Shown here piece by piece: positions 8,145-16,836 of a DNA stretch of 51,443 nt. This DNA comes from Anaerolineae bacterium (GTDB lineage: Bacteria > Chloroflexota > Anaerolineae > Aggregatilineales > Phototrophicaceae): NCBI GenBank assembly GCA_022843385.1, contig JALHNT010000052.1:1-51443 (forward strand), in the 5' to 3' direction. A program made the translations under genes and the position numbers. How positions within the stretch are numbered: the stretch's first letter is position 1; every line of letters starts with the position of its first letter. The notes beneath the pieces are model-generated. The model did not search any database, was not told the origin of the DNA, and was given only the letters and a program-made list of their open reading frames with translations.

Positions 8145-9248
8145 TCATCTCGCCCGTAAGAAACTCATCCAATCGAGCAGGTCGCGTCCGAAGCGCTGAC
8201 AGCCAATCGGTTGCAGGCTGTCGTATTCGCCCTGCTGTCCGACCGTGTCTTTAAAGGGCAGTTCGATGATGAAGGCGGGGCAGCGGAAACGCGCCGCCAC
8301 ATAATCCACCGACATGCCGGAGTCGGGTCGGTTAAGCTCAGGGGTTTCCGGCGGACGCTCGCCATATTCGACCCACTGCTGGCGCACCGCTGCCTCAAAA
8401 TCCAATTGAAGCTGTGCCACCGAAGGATCAATATTCAGCGGATGCGGCTGAACCAGCCAGATGTAGGGGCGTTCTTCGTCACCGTGAATATCAATGAAGC
8501 AGTCCACCCCTTCGCGCTCCATCAGCTCACGCACGACTTTCACTTCGGGGGCGTGGTCCGGCGGATTCAGCCAGACGCGGTTGAGATCAACCCCAGCGCC
8601 ATTGGCCCGCAGGTTGCCCAGGGCGCTGCCATCCGGGTTCATGTTGGGAATGCAGTAAAAGGCCACCCCACTGTCGAGCAGCTCACGCGCTGCCGGGGTC
8701 TCGCGGTTGAGCAAGGTGCGCATCAGGGCATCGATAGCATACTCAGCCATCGATTCGCCAGCATGGAGGCGCGAGATGATCCAGGCTTTTTTGCGTGGCT
8801 GCTTATCGCCAAAGATCAACAGGTCAACTGGACGCCCACCGGGGGTCGTGAGCAAGCGGCGATGGTCGGCCTGCGTCGCGCATTCCGCCACCAGATTCTC
8901 GCGCATGGCCTGCGTGTAGGGGACGAAGAAGGCATACCACGTGACGGCGGTATGCGGGCGGTGTTTGATGATGAGTTCAGTCTGGTTGTACTGGGTGTGA
9001 ACGCGAAACCAGTTCTCATTGTCGGCCGACGCCAGGGCGCGATACCCCTGCCAGGCCTGGGGATAACTGGCGGACGAGGCGTTGGTCAGGCGCAGCGTTT
9101 GCATCTCACCCGGTTCAGCCGCGACCTGAAAGTAAAACCACTGGTAGAAGCGGGCGTGACTGTCGTTGCGGATCAGCAGTTCCGCCTCGCTGCCGTTGAT
9201 GCGCTGCACCAGAATATTGCCACACTCAAAATCGGCTTGTATCTGCAT
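8145..9248 (-). CDS. M14-family cytosolic carboxypeptidase (CCP-like)
   Basis: A 367-residue zinc metallocarboxypeptidase. Zinc ligands are His162 and Glu165 (RLHAGESM) and His255 (DIHGDEE); Glu329 (FIIELPF) is the general base. NMNPDG and GVDLNR are conserved substrate-pocket segments. Residues 1-115 form the beta-rich N-domain typical of the AGTPBP1/CCP subgroup, eukaryotic members of which remove glutamates from tubulin tails; the bacterial substrate is unknown. No signal peptide, so it acts in the cytoplasm. The next gene upstream (PIG-L deacetylase) ends 3 bases before its start, indicating an operon. Confidence 0.9.
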   Translation of the reverse strand: MQIQADFECGNILVQRINGSEAELLIRNDSHARFYQWFYFQVAAEPGEMQTLRLTNASSASYPQAWQGYRALASADNENWFRVHTQYNQTELIIKHRPHTAVTWYAFFVPYTQAMRENLVAECATQADHRRLLTTPGGRPVDLLIFGDKQPRKKAWIISRLHAGESMAEYAIDALMRTLLNRETPAARELLDSGVAFYCIPNMNPDGSALGNLRANGAGVDLNRVWLNPPDHAPEVKVVRELMEREGVDCFIDIHGDEERPYIWLVQPHPLNIDPSVAQLQLDFEAAVRQQWVEYGERPPETPELNRPDSGMSVDYVAARFRCPAFIIELPFKDTVGQQGEYDSLQPIGCQRFGRDLLDWMSFLRAR

Positions 9249-9251
9249 GAT

Positions 9252-10109
9252 TTAATCCAGTCTGACCTTTTCAAAGAAATCGGATTCATCGACACGATTG
9301 GCTGATGGAGCCGGGAAGACGCGGGTGAAACCCTGATAGCCGGCGATCAGCTTCCGCAGACCGAGCGGCAGCCGGGGTGCGCCCCCGCCGAGCTGGCTGG
9401 CATGGCAGGCGCTGGCTTCGTCCCAGGCTTCGAGATAATCACGGATCAGAATGCGGGTGTGAATCGGCTCAACATTCTCCAGAATCTTGAGGAAGTCGAT
9501 GTCCTTGTTTTTGCCGACATGGCGCGGGTCCTGTCCACGCAGCCGCATGATGACCAGATACAGCCGGAGCAGCGCCGTTGGGATGGAAGTGTAGTAGAGC
9601 TTCTGTGGCCTATAGGGAGCGTGTCCCTCGGTGATGGTGTTCGGGTCACCGGCCAGATGGAAAGCGTCTTCGGTGGCGCGCTGGATGGCGATGTGATCGG
9701 GATGACCATACCCCCCGTACTTGTTGAAGGTGATGACCACCTGTGGTCGGAACTGCCGGATGACCTCGACCACCCGCCGCGCCACCTGATCGCGCGGAGC
9801 CTGCCACAGCGAGTCAGGGTGCAGACTGGTCTCTGAGTCCACCATGCCGCTGTCACGATAACCCAGCTTATAAACATGCTTGAATCCGAGCTTGGCCGAA
9901 GCGCAATCCAGTTCCGCCAGCCGGAGTTCGGCTATCGAGGAATAACCATTCAAACGTTCTGGTGCCACCGTTCCGACATCACCGTTGGTGGCGCAGATGA
10001 GCGATACCTCGGCCCCATCGGCTACATAGCGAGCGATCATGCCGCCTGAACCAAAACTCTCATCATCGGGATGGGCGAACGACAACAGAATTCGACGAGA
10101 TGACACCAT
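9252..10109 (-). CDS. PIG-L/LmbE-family deacetylase
   Basis: A 285-residue zinc-dependent N-deacetylase of the PIG-L/LmbE/MshB superfamily, which removes acetyl groups from N-acetylglucosamine-type conjugates. Metal-binding motifs are AHPDDE (His13, Asp16) and GHPDH (His136, His139). MshB and BshB remove acetyl groups in mycothiol and bacillithiol synthesis, but no partner ligase or glycosyltransferase gene is adjacent, so the substrate is open. It is the first gene of a tight minus-strand group with the M14 carboxypeptidase and a TPR protein, suggesting a shared role in trimming some amide-linked compound. Confidence 0.9.
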   Translation of the reverse strand: MVSSRRILLSFAHPDDESFGSGGMIARYVADGAEVSLICATNGDVGTVAPERLNGYSSIAELRLAELDCASAKLGFKHVYKLGYRDSGMVDSETSLHPDSLWQAPRDQVARRVVEVIRQFRPQVVITFNKYGGYGHPDHIAIQRATEDAFHLAGDPNTITEGHAPYRPQKLYYTSIPTALLRLYLVIMRLRGQDPRHVGKNKDIDFLKILENVEPIHTRILIRDYLEAWDEASACHASQLGGGAPRLPLGLRKLIAGYQGFTRVFPAPSANRVDESDFFEKVRLD

Positions 10110-10365
10110 GAACTCCTGGGTAAGATGGTTTGAATCAGCCCCCGCCCTGGGTGCTTCACCTACGGGTCAGAGTGGGAAGAACAGGGCAGGTGATGTTGCT
10201 TGAACAGGAACTAGACGCGGCCAATCAGGCTGAACTTTCCAAACCAACGATTGCCCTACGTTATGGTACACCAGCTTGCGACAGACCGAATAGCCCCTGT
10301 GCAAAGCCAATCCTATAGACGTATACTCTCACGCCGTTGTCTCCAATCAGATGATTGAGGATTGT

Positions 10366-11712
10366 ATGCGTCGTTTCTTTCAGACCATGCTCATTGTGCT
10401 GCTGTTGGCAGCAGCAGCCATCACCATGCCAGGGGCGACCCAGGGATATGAAGCCGCCCTGCAAATCACGCTGCCGGGAACCAACACGCCCCGCCCGACC
10501 GAGTTCGCTTTCGCCACCAATACGCCCAATATCAGCCCGACGCCTTCGTTGACGCCGACGCTGACACCCACTCTAACACCGACCAATACCCCAACCAATA
10601 CCCCGACCAACACCTCAACCCCGACCAATACGCCAAGCCCGACGCCGACTCCCAACGGCCCCTTCAGTTATCCCGAAGATGTCAACCCGCTGACCGGTCA
10701 GCTTTATCCTGACGAAGAAGCCAAAGGGCGTCGCAACCTGATCGTCAAGATTTCCAATTATCCACCCATTGTCCGTCCGCAAAGCGGGGTGAACGCGGCG
10801 GACCTGGTCTATGAATATGAGACCGAAGGCGGTGTGACGCGCTTTGCCGCCATTTATCGCAACAACGCCCCGACGCATGTTGGATCGGTGCGCAGCGCCC
10901 GGCTGATTGATCTGGAACTCCTGCCGATGTATAACGCCCTGCTGGCCTATTCCGGCACCAGCGAACCGATTCAGAAGCTCATCCTGGAATCACCCTATGT
11001 TTTCCAGACCTTTTCACCGCTGAAAGGTGATAACTGCGAGGACTCCGGGTTCTGCCGTTTCCCGGATGAAGGGCCAGCGTTTGAGCATACACTGTTCCTT
11101 GACCCAAGTGTGCTGTGGGCCAAGGCCACCCGGCGCGAGGTTAACACGGGCTACAAGGCGCGTGGCTTCGCCTTCAGCCCGTTCGCCGATGCTGGCGGTC
11201 AGCCGACTAATGATGTGTTCATCGACTGGTACGGGCAGACCGATGCTCGCTGGCAGTGGGATATCGAGTTACAGCGCTGGCTGCGTTACACCGATGGGCT
11301 GGCGCATTTTGACAAAGCCGATGGCGAGCAGCTCTGGGCCGATAATCTCATCATCATCGAAGTGCCACATAACGACAATCCGGATATTTTCCCACCGGAT
11401 GCCAATTACCGCTCCATTCAGATTGAATTATGGGATCAGGGACGGGCGTTCCTGCTCCGCGACGGAATGCTGTATCAGGGATTCTGGCGGCGCAGAGACC
11501 GCGAGCCGGGTTCGGCGCTGCAACTCATCTATGGCAACAACACGCCGATCATGATGAAGCCGGGACGCACCTGGGTCTCGGTGGTGCGAGGCTTCGGTGA
11601 TGTCATCACCAGCGAAGTTCAGGCCGATATGATCGCAACCGCCACTGCGCTGGCTGATCTGGCGACGCCGACGGTTGACCCGAATGCCATCGACACCAGC
11701 GACGGTAGTTAA
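10366..11712 (+). CDS. DUF3048 (YerB-like) secreted protein with TP-repeat linker
   Basis: A 448-residue exported protein. From the ATG at 10366 (GAGG at 10357 gives ideal spacing; an ATG five codons earlier lacks a site) come Arg-Arg and a hydrophobic signal of about 20 residues, then a low-complexity Thr/Pro linker (TPTLTPTNTPTNTPTN-type) to about residue 95. The remainder matches the two-part DUF3048 family (B. subtilis YerB): DVNPLTGQ, YETEGGVTRFAAIYRN, GSVRSARLIDLELL, ending in MMKPGRTWVSVVRG. The family's biochemical function is not established. The linker is encoded by near-tandem ACCCCGACCAAT units. Confidence 0.9.
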   Translation: MRRFFQTMLIVLLLAAAAITMPGATQGYEAALQITLPGTNTPRPTEFAFATNTPNISPTPSLTPTLTPTLTPTNTPTNTPTNTSTPTNTPSPTPTPNGPFSYPEDVNPLTGQLYPDEEAKGRRNLIVKISNYPPIVRPQSGVNAADLVYEYETEGGVTRFAAIYRNNAPTHVGSVRSARLIDLELLPMYNALLAYSGTSEPIQKLILESPYVFQTFSPLKGDNCEDSGFCRFPDEGPAFEHTLFLDPSVLWAKATRREVNTGYKARGFAFSPFADAGGQPTNDVFIDWYGQTDARWQWDIELQRWLRYTDGLAHFDKADGEQLWADNLIIIEVPHNDNPDIFPPDANYRSIQIELWDQGRAFLLRDGMLYQGFWRRRDREPGSALQLIYGNNTPIMMKPGRTWVSVVRGFGDVITSEVQADMIATATALADLATPTVDPNAIDTSDGS

Positions 11713-11728
11713 AACAAAGTCAAACGAT

Positions 11729-11754
11729 AGGGGCGATCACTCGCCTCTTTTTTT
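11729..11754 (+). terminator. intrinsic terminator after the DUF3048 gene
   Basis: The stem AGGGGCGA / TCGCCTCT has one G-T pair and a TCAC loop, and is followed by seven T residues. It fits in the 41-base gap before the convergent cytochrome c gene. Confidence 0.8.
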
Positions 11755-12260
11755 CACTGACCGCTGGCCTGTGCCAGCATCTCGCGGCGATAGGCTGTTA
11801 CCTCGCGCTGATGGGCGCGCTGCTCCTCTGTCCACCACAGCTTCATGTATTCGATGACGGCGATGATTTGTTCATCCGTCAACACATCCTTGAAGGCTGG
11901 CATGGGGAACTGACTCAGCGGGTTCGGAACGCCTTCCTCGATAATTTTGATCAGTAGATCGTCGCCGTGCAGATAGGTGTGTCCGCTGGAATCGTGTGCT
12001 GGGACGGGGATCATACCCAGGCGCAGCGTGTTCTCGACGGTGTGCGGAAGCTGTCCTTCACCACTATAGCCATGACAATGAGCGCAGCGCAGGTCATACT
12101 CGGTTTTGCCCACTTGCAGCACAGGATTGGCGGCGATCTGGGTCAGCCTAAGCGGGGCATCGGTGGGGAGCGGTGTGGCTGGCATCGGCGTGACAAATTC
12201 CGCAGCAGGGGAACAAGCGACCAACAGCAGTACGATGAGTAAAATGATCCCGTATGTCAT
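11754..12260 (-). CDS. membrane-anchored monoheme cytochrome c (lipoprotein)
   Basis: A 168-residue exported lipoprotein: hydrophobic start and lipobox LVAC with Cys16, Pro/Thr spacer, then a class I cytochrome c domain. Heme attachment is CAHCH (Cys59, Cys62, His63); the axial Met is Met120 in FPMPAFKD, followed by LTDEQIIAVIEYMKLWW, the conserved C-terminal helix. It would carry electrons at the outer face of the membrane. It is divergent from glnA and convergent with the DUF3048 gene. No oxidase or reductase gene is adjacent; the SCO1 gene 10 kb away is the only other respiratory gene. Confidence 0.92.
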   Translation of the reverse strand: MTYGIILLIVLLLVACSPAAEFVTPMPATPLPTDAPLRLTQIAANPVLQVGKTEYDLRCAHCHGYSGEGQLPHTVENTLRLGMIPVPAHDSSGHTYLHGDDLLIKIIEEGVPNPLSQFPMPAFKDVLTDEQIIAVIEYMKLWWTEEQRAHQREVTAYRREMLAQASGQ

Positions 12261-12356
12261 GCATCAACAACCTTCCTCAATTTATTGCACTGAATTAGAC
12301 CGTATGCGGCTCTAGACTGCAACGAATAGTCGGACTCACCAAATCGATGAATCGGC

Positions 12357-12377
12357 TTTTGTACATTTGTGACAAAA
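12357..12377. promoter_or_regulatory. inverted repeat in the glnA / cytochrome c intergenic region
   Basis: TTTTGT and ACAAAA are separated by 9 bases (ACATTTGTG), within the 218-base divergent region. The right side includes TGTGACA, like a half-site of the CRP-type palindrome found 1.7 kb downstream. It may be an operator for either gene. A TATAAA at 12453 is a possible -10 for glnA but leaves a very short leader. Confidence 0.3.
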
Positions 12378-12478
12378 TCTACCCAATCATTCCGGTTAAT
12401 TCCCATAATAGGCGCATTCCCCAGACCGGATTAAAATGTCTGCCGGTAACCTTATAAAAGCCCAGAGAGAGTCTGAAC

Positions 12479-13897
12479 ATGCCTGAACTTCGTGATTTTC
12501 TCCAAATTCCTTATGATGAACTTGAAGAGCGCAATCTGGCTGCCAAGCAGCAGCGCCTGGATCGCGTGCCAATGGATGTCATCCGTGAAGAGCGGATGAA
12601 ATATCTGACCGATGAGAAGCGCATCAAGGCGGTGACGGTGTGCTTCACCGACCTCGAAGGACGCCTTCACATGTTGGATTACGACAAGAAGTTCCTCCTC
12701 AATTCTGTCGATAACCTGACCTTTGACGGCTCATCCATTCGTGGCTTCTCGCAGCAGGTCGAGTCCGATCTGCGCCTGGGGATCGACTGGTCGGCTTTCT
12801 ACTGGCTGCCGGCAGACATCTTCGGGCCGGGCAAGGTGCTGGTGTTCGGTGAAGTGCAGGAACGCGACGGCAGCCCCTACCTGGCCGATATGCGCGCCCG
12901 TCTGAAGCAGTATGCCAAAGAACAATTCGACAAGAATGGTTATACCTTCAATGCCGCCAACGAGATCGAAGGCTTCCTCTTCAAGGGGACTCACGCCGAG
13001 CAGAATTACTATCTGAATGGCAAGTTCGATTTCATCACCACCAGCGGTTACTATCATTCGCTGCCCGGCGACCCGGTGCGCGACTTCATCGACCGCTCGG
13101 CTGAAGCCCAGCGCGCGATGGGGTTTGCCAATGAGAAGGATCATCCCGAAGTCGCACCGGCGCAGTTCGAGATGAATTACTCGTATTCGGAAATTGGCGT
13201 CGCCTCCGATCAGGTACAGCTTTACAAGCTGCTGTGCCGTCAGGTCGCATTCCAGACCGGCATCACCGCCAGCTTCCTGCCCAAGCCGATCACCGGTGTG
13301 AACGGCAGCGGGATGCACACCAACATGTCGGTGTCGAAGAAGAACAACCTGTTCTGGGACGAAAAGGGCCAGGAAAACCTGTCCTCGTTCGGCTGGGACT
13401 ACATCAAGCGCATCCTCAACCACGCGCTCGACATCTGCCTGATCCTGAATTCGAGCGTCAACTCGTACCGCCGCCTCGACCCGCACTACGAAGCGCCGAA
13501 CCAGATCAAGGCCTCACCGATTGATCGTGGCTCGATGGTGCGTATCCCGATTGGCAACTCGCGCTCGATGCGCGTCGAAGTCCGTTCGATTGCCCCGGAT
13601 GCCAATCCCTATCTGGCGATCTACACCCTGTTCAAGACCGGGCTGGAAGGCAAGCTGCCGAAGAAGATGCCGACGGGCGACGAGATTCTGCCGGACAACA
13701 TCTATGACGCGATTGATGCGTTCAGCGGCAGCGCCTACATCAAGGAACTACTGGGGGCGGAAGTCCAGCAGCGCTTCACATCGCTGAAGACCAATCAGGC
13801 GGATCGCTGCCCGCGCAAGCTGGGTACGCTCATCAAGCCGTCCGAAGTTCAGTTCCACCATGAGGTCTACAACCAGTTCCTCTGGAGCCAGTTCTAA
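12479..13897 (+). CDS. glnA: glutamine synthetase
   Basis: A 472-residue glutamine synthetase joining ammonia to glutamate with ATP. Hallmarks: FDGSSIRGF (residues 82-90), the metal-binding EIEGFLF (162-168), NGSGMHTNMS (275-284, ATP loop) and NSYRRL. No adenylylation-loop tyrosine motif (NLYDLPPEE type) is visible, so it should not be controlled by GlnE. The N-terminal 30 residues (PYDELEERNLAAKQQRL) extend beyond short GSI forms. The gene stands alone with a strong terminator; AGAGAG precedes the ATG. Assignment is secure, subclass less so. Confidence 0.95.
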   Translation: MPELRDFLQIPYDELEERNLAAKQQRLDRVPMDVIREERMKYLTDEKRIKAVTVCFTDLEGRLHMLDYDKKFLLNSVDNLTFDGSSIRGFSQQVESDLRLGIDWSAFYWLPADIFGPGKVLVFGEVQERDGSPYLADMRARLKQYAKEQFDKNGYTFNAANEIEGFLFKGTHAEQNYYLNGKFDFITTSGYYHSLPGDPVRDFIDRSAEAQRAMGFANEKDHPEVAPAQFEMNYSYSEIGVASDQVQLYKLLCRQVAFQTGITASFLPKPITGVNGSGMHTNMSVSKKNNLFWDEKGQENLSSFGWDYIKRILNHALDICLILNSSVNSYRRLDPHYEAPNQIKASPIDRGSMVRIPIGNSRSMRVEVRSIAPDANPYLAIYTLFKTGLEGKLPKKMPTGDEILPDNIYDAIDAFSGSAYIKELLGAEVQQRFTSLKTNQADRCPRKLGTLIKPSEVQFHHEVYNQFLWSQF

Positions 13898-13995
13898 ATC
13901 AGAAGTCGAAAGCAGCAATGAGGCAAGTCGAGAGATCGAGGCCCGTTGTTCATTGATGATTGACCGGCTGCGACGCAGGATTGCTCGATTGCACA

Positions 13996-14024
13996 AGGCG
14001 AGGTTAACCCCTCGCCTTTTTGTT
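13996..14024 (+). terminator. intrinsic terminator of glnA
   Basis: The perfect 8-bp stem AGGCGAGG / CCTCGCCT has a TTAACC loop and is followed by TTTTTGTTTG. It lies about 100 bases after the glnA stop; nothing coding is apparent in between. Confidence 0.9.
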
Positions 14025-14042
14025 TGTTCTGTACAAGACTCT

Positions 14043-14058
14043 TGTGACAACTTTCACA
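14043..14058. promoter_or_regulatory. CRP/FNR-type operator upstream of korDABC
   Basis: TGTGA-CAACTT-TCACA is a perfect TGTGA-N6-TCACA palindrome, the consensus half-sites of CRP-family regulators. One extra matching base pair on each side gives TTGTGA/TCACAA. It is 110 bases upstream of the korD start, just past the glnA terminator. No CRP-family gene is in the window. Confidence 0.6.
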
Positions 14059-14167
14059 ACAAAGGGTGACACTGATACACACTAACCCATGATGAATGTT
14101 TCTGGTCAGCGAACCGCCACTGGCCTAGACTGAAGACAAAATAAGGTCGTCAGGAAGAGATGGCATT

Positions 14168-14410
14168 GTGATTACCGGATCGATTACGATTGACGCGGAA
14201 CGATGTAAGGGATGTACCCTGTGTACCCTCGTCTGCCCGCAGCATGTCCTCCGCATGTCCCCCGACCAACTCAACGCCAAAGGATTTCACCCGGCAGAAC
14301 TCCTCGAAGTTGCCGGTCGCTGCACCGGCTGCGCCATCTGCGCGGTTGTTTGCCCGGATGTCTGCATCACGGTGTATCGCGAACAGCCGGTTCGACGCGG
14401 AAAGGGATAA
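14168..14410 (+). CDS. korD: 2-oxoacid:ferredoxin oxidoreductase, ferredoxin (delta) subunit
   Basis: An 80-residue ferredoxin with two [4Fe-4S] motifs: CKGCTLCTLVCP (residues 13-24) and CTGCAICAVVCP (about 52-63). It carries electrons between the catalytic subunits and soluble ferredoxin. The start is GTG at 14168, placed by AGGAAGAG at 14151; the ATG at 14160 meets a stop after three codons and is excluded. It is the first of four tightly packed genes, six bases before the alpha subunit. Confidence 0.9.
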   Translation: MITGSITIDAERCKGCTLCTLVCPQHVLRMSPDQLNAKGFHPAELLEVAGRCTGCAICAVVCPDVCITVYREQPVRRGKG

Positions 14411-14416
14411 GGCTGG

Positions 14417-15484
14417 ATGGCGAAAGTACTGTTAAAAGGTAATGTTGCCATTGCTGAAGCGGCGGTTCGCGCCGGCATGAAAGCCTATTTTGGCTACCCC
14501 ATCACCCCCCAGACTGAACTGCTTGAATATCTGTCCCAGCGAATGCCGGAGCTGGATCGCGTATTTCTGCAAGCTGAGAGCGAAGTGGCGGCCATCAATA
14601 TGGTTTATGGCGCGGCCTGCACCGGTGCACGGGTGATGACTTCCTCATCCAGTCCGGGGATCAGCCTGATGCAGGAAGGGCTATCGTATATTGCGGCTTC
14701 GGAGCTGCCGTGTGTGGTGGTGGATGTCATGCGCGGCGGGCCAGGTCTGGGGAACATTCTGCCGTCACAGGCTGATTACTTTCAGGTGACGCGCTCGGCG
14801 GGACATGGGGATTATCATTCGATTGTGCTGGCACCGGCTTCGGTTCAGGAAGCGATTGATTATACGACGCTGGCCTTTGATCTGGCCGATGAGTACCGCC
14901 ATCTGGTGGTGATCGCTGCCGATGGCTTGATTGGTCAGATGATGGAACCGGCAGAGCTGCCGGATTTCCAACCGCTGCGGGAAGCCGCGCCGGACTGGGC
15001 GCTGACCGGTGCTGATGACCGTCCCCACCGCGTTATCACCTCGATGAAGCTGCGGGCTGAAGAATCGGAGACATTCAATCGCAAACTACAGACCACGATG
15101 CAGCGTATCCGCGAACGCGAGCAGCGCTCCACTGAACGCCATACCGATGATGCCGAAATGCTGGTGATCGGTTATGGCAGCGCCGGACGCATCGCCGCCA
15201 GCGCGGTTGAGATGGCGCGGGAGCGCGGAATGCGCGTCGGCTTGTTCCGTCCGCAAACGCTGTGGCCGTTCCCGGAGACGCGGCTTTCCGAACTGACCGA
15301 TCAGATCGACTCATGTTTGGTGGTCGAAATGAATGCCGGGCAGATGCTGGAAGATGTGCGCCTGAGCGTGGGCGGGCAAATCCCGGTACAGTTCTTTGGC
15401 CGGATGGGCGGGGTGATCCCCATGCCGGACGAGATTCTCAAGGTGATTGAAGACCAGTACCGCCGCATGAGCGCGATGGCGTGA
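14417..15484 (+). CDS. korA: 2-oxoacid:ferredoxin oxidoreductase, alpha subunit
   Basis: A 355-residue alpha subunit of the CoA-acylating 2-oxoacid:ferredoxin oxidoreductase family. It shows AYFGYPITPQTE near the start (pyrimidine-binding domain), SSSPGISLMQEGLSY, and VMRGGPGLGN, the last common in Kor/Vor-type alpha chains. The C-terminal part (EMLVIGYGSAGRIAASAVEM) is the usual transketolase-C-like domain. It has no fused gamma domain; that is a separate gene here. Whether the substrate is 2-oxoglutarate or a branched-chain 2-oxoacid cannot be read from sequence. Operon korD-A-B-C. Confidence 0.88.
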   Translation: MAKVLLKGNVAIAEAAVRAGMKAYFGYPITPQTELLEYLSQRMPELDRVFLQAESEVAAINMVYGAACTGARVMTSSSSPGISLMQEGLSYIAASELPCVVVDVMRGGPGLGNILPSQADYFQVTRSAGHGDYHSIVLAPASVQEAIDYTTLAFDLADEYRHLVVIAADGLIGQMMEPAELPDFQPLREAAPDWALTGADDRPHRVITSMKLRAEESETFNRKLQTTMQRIREREQRSTERHTDDAEMLVIGYGSAGRIAASAVEMARERGMRVGLFRPQTLWPFPETRLSELTDQIDSCLVVEMNAGQMLEDVRLSVGGQIPVQFFGRMGGVIPMPDEILKVIEDQYRRMSAMA

Positions 15485-15496
15485 GGAGTAAGCAGC

Positions 15497-16285
15497 ATGG
15501 TGGCTTTTCAAATACAAGAAACCCAGGCACCGGTCTATCGCCGGCCGGAAGCGCTGTCGTTGGCACACACCAATTACTGCCCCGGCTGTACGCACGGCAT
15601 CGCGCACCGGTTGCTGGCAGAGGCCATTGATGAACTGAATTTACGCGAGCGCACCATCCTGGTCGCCCCAGTGGGGTGCGCAGTGTTTGCCTATGATTAC
15701 TTCAGCGTTGATGGCTGCGAAGCGGCGCATGGACGCGCTCCGGCGATGGCAACCGGCATCAAGCGACTGCAACCGGATCGCATGGTTGTGACCTATCAGG
15801 GCGATGGCGATCTGGTCTCGATTGGCATAGGCGAGATCATCCATGCTGCCGGACGAGGCGAACCGATCACGGCGCTGTTCGTGAATAACGCCAATTATGG
15901 CATGACGGGCGGGCAGATGTCGCCAACCTCGCTGCCAGGGCAGAAGACCAGCTCATCGGCGGATGGCCGTAGCACTCAGCAGACCGGCGCACCGATGCGT
16001 ATGTGTGAACTGCTGTCGCAAATTGACGGGGCAGCTTATGTTGTCCGCCGTTCGCTGCATGATGTGACCCACATTCGTAAGGCTAAAAAAGCGATTGTGA
16101 CAGCGCTGCGGGTACAGCAAGAAGGATTAGGCTTCAGCATGGTCGAACTGCTCTCGACCTGCCCGACCAACTGGGGTATGACCCCTGAAGCGGCCATGCA
16201 CTGGGTGGAAAGCCACATGCTGCCCTACTTCCCGCTGGGCGACTATAAGATCAGCGACGCGGTGAAGGCGCTGGCGGGAGAGTGA
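15497..16285 (+). CDS. korB: 2-oxoacid:ferredoxin oxidoreductase, beta (TPP-binding) subunit
   Basis: A 262-residue thiamine diphosphate-binding subunit. NYCPGCTHGIAHRL near residue 30 is the conserved CPGC(G/T)HG start of the family. The TPP motif begins GDGD (YQGDGDLVSIGIGEI) and ends FVNNANYGMTGGQMSPTS. Together with KorA it performs oxidative decarboxylation of a 2-oxoacid to the acyl-CoA, or the reverse reaction if ferredoxin is reduced enough. GAGGAG precedes the ATG. It overlaps or abuts korC. Confidence 0.92.
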   Translation: MVAFQIQETQAPVYRRPEALSLAHTNYCPGCTHGIAHRLLAEAIDELNLRERTILVAPVGCAVFAYDYFSVDGCEAAHGRAPAMATGIKRLQPDRMVVTYQGDGDLVSIGIGEIIHAAGRGEPITALFVNNANYGMTGGQMSPTSLPGQKTSSSADGRSTQQTGAPMRMCELLSQIDGAAYVVRRSLHDVTHIRKAKKAIVTALRVQQEGLGFSMVELLSTCPTNWGMTPEAAMHWVESHMLPYFPLGDYKISDAVKALAGE

Positions 16286-16287
16286 CG

Positions 16288-16836
16288 ATGCAGGACGACT
16301 TTCTATTCTCCGGTTTTGGCGGGCAGGGGGTGATGTTCGCCGGGCAACTACTGGCCTATGCTGCGATGGGTGAAGGCTTCAACGTCACCTGGATACCGTC
16401 GTATGGCCCGGAGATGCGTGGTGGCACGGCGCACTGTTTCGTCATCGTCAGCCAGAAACCCATTGCGGCACCGGTGACGCGGCACCCGAAAGTGGGGGTG
16501 ATTTTCAACACGCCATCATTCACCCGCCATGAACCGGTCATCGCGTCCGGTGGCCTGCTGGTGGTGAATTCCTCACTAGTGACGCAGACCAGCCAGCGTA
16601 CTGACCTGCATGTTCTGACGATAGCGGCGTCGGCTCTGGCCGAAGAACTGGGCAATGTCCAGATAACCAACGCCGTGCTGCTGGGTGCGACACTGACAGC
16701 CCATCCAGTGCTGCCGCTGGAAGCCGTGCATCAGGCACTGGATGAACATCTGCCGGCGCGGCGACGTCATCTGCTGGCGCTCAATCACATGGCGCTGGAC
16801 CGCGGGGCAGCACTCGCGCGGGATGCCAGCTCATAA
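16288..16836 (+). CDS. korC: 2-oxoacid:ferredoxin oxidoreductase, gamma subunit
   Basis: A 182-residue gamma subunit with the diagnostic opening FLFSGFGGQGVMFAGQLLA and the following WIPSYGPEMRGGTAHCFV, the CoA-binding domain of the complex. A GTG at 16282 would overlap the korB stop by four bases; the ATG at 16288 is preferred because GGGAGAG sits just upstream. Either way translation is coupled to korB. The gene overlaps the convergent CrtI-like gene by six bases. Confidence 0.9.
   Translation: MQDDFLFSGFGGQGVMFAGQLLAYAAMGEGFNVTWIPSYGPEMRGGTAHCFVIVSQKPIAAPVTRHPKVGVIFNTPSFTRHEPVIASGGLLVVNSSLVTQTSQRTDLHVLTIAASALAEELGNVQITNAVLLGATLTAHPVLPLEAVHQALDEHLPARRRHLLALNHMALDRGAALARDASS

Noticed and set aside
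8211..9305. 364-codon plus-strand frame across the M14 carboxypeptidase
   Set aside because: Zinc ligands and motifs place the real gene on the minus strand.
10130..10318. 62-codon frame upstream of the DUF3048 gene
   Set aside because: It occupies the promoter gap, has no ribosome site and no family-like sequence.
14168..16836. Reading the operon as pyruvate:ferredoxin oxidoreductase
   Set aside because: The alpha subunit's VMRGGPGLGN and subunit layout fit Kor/Vor types better, although the substrate cannot be fixed from sequence.
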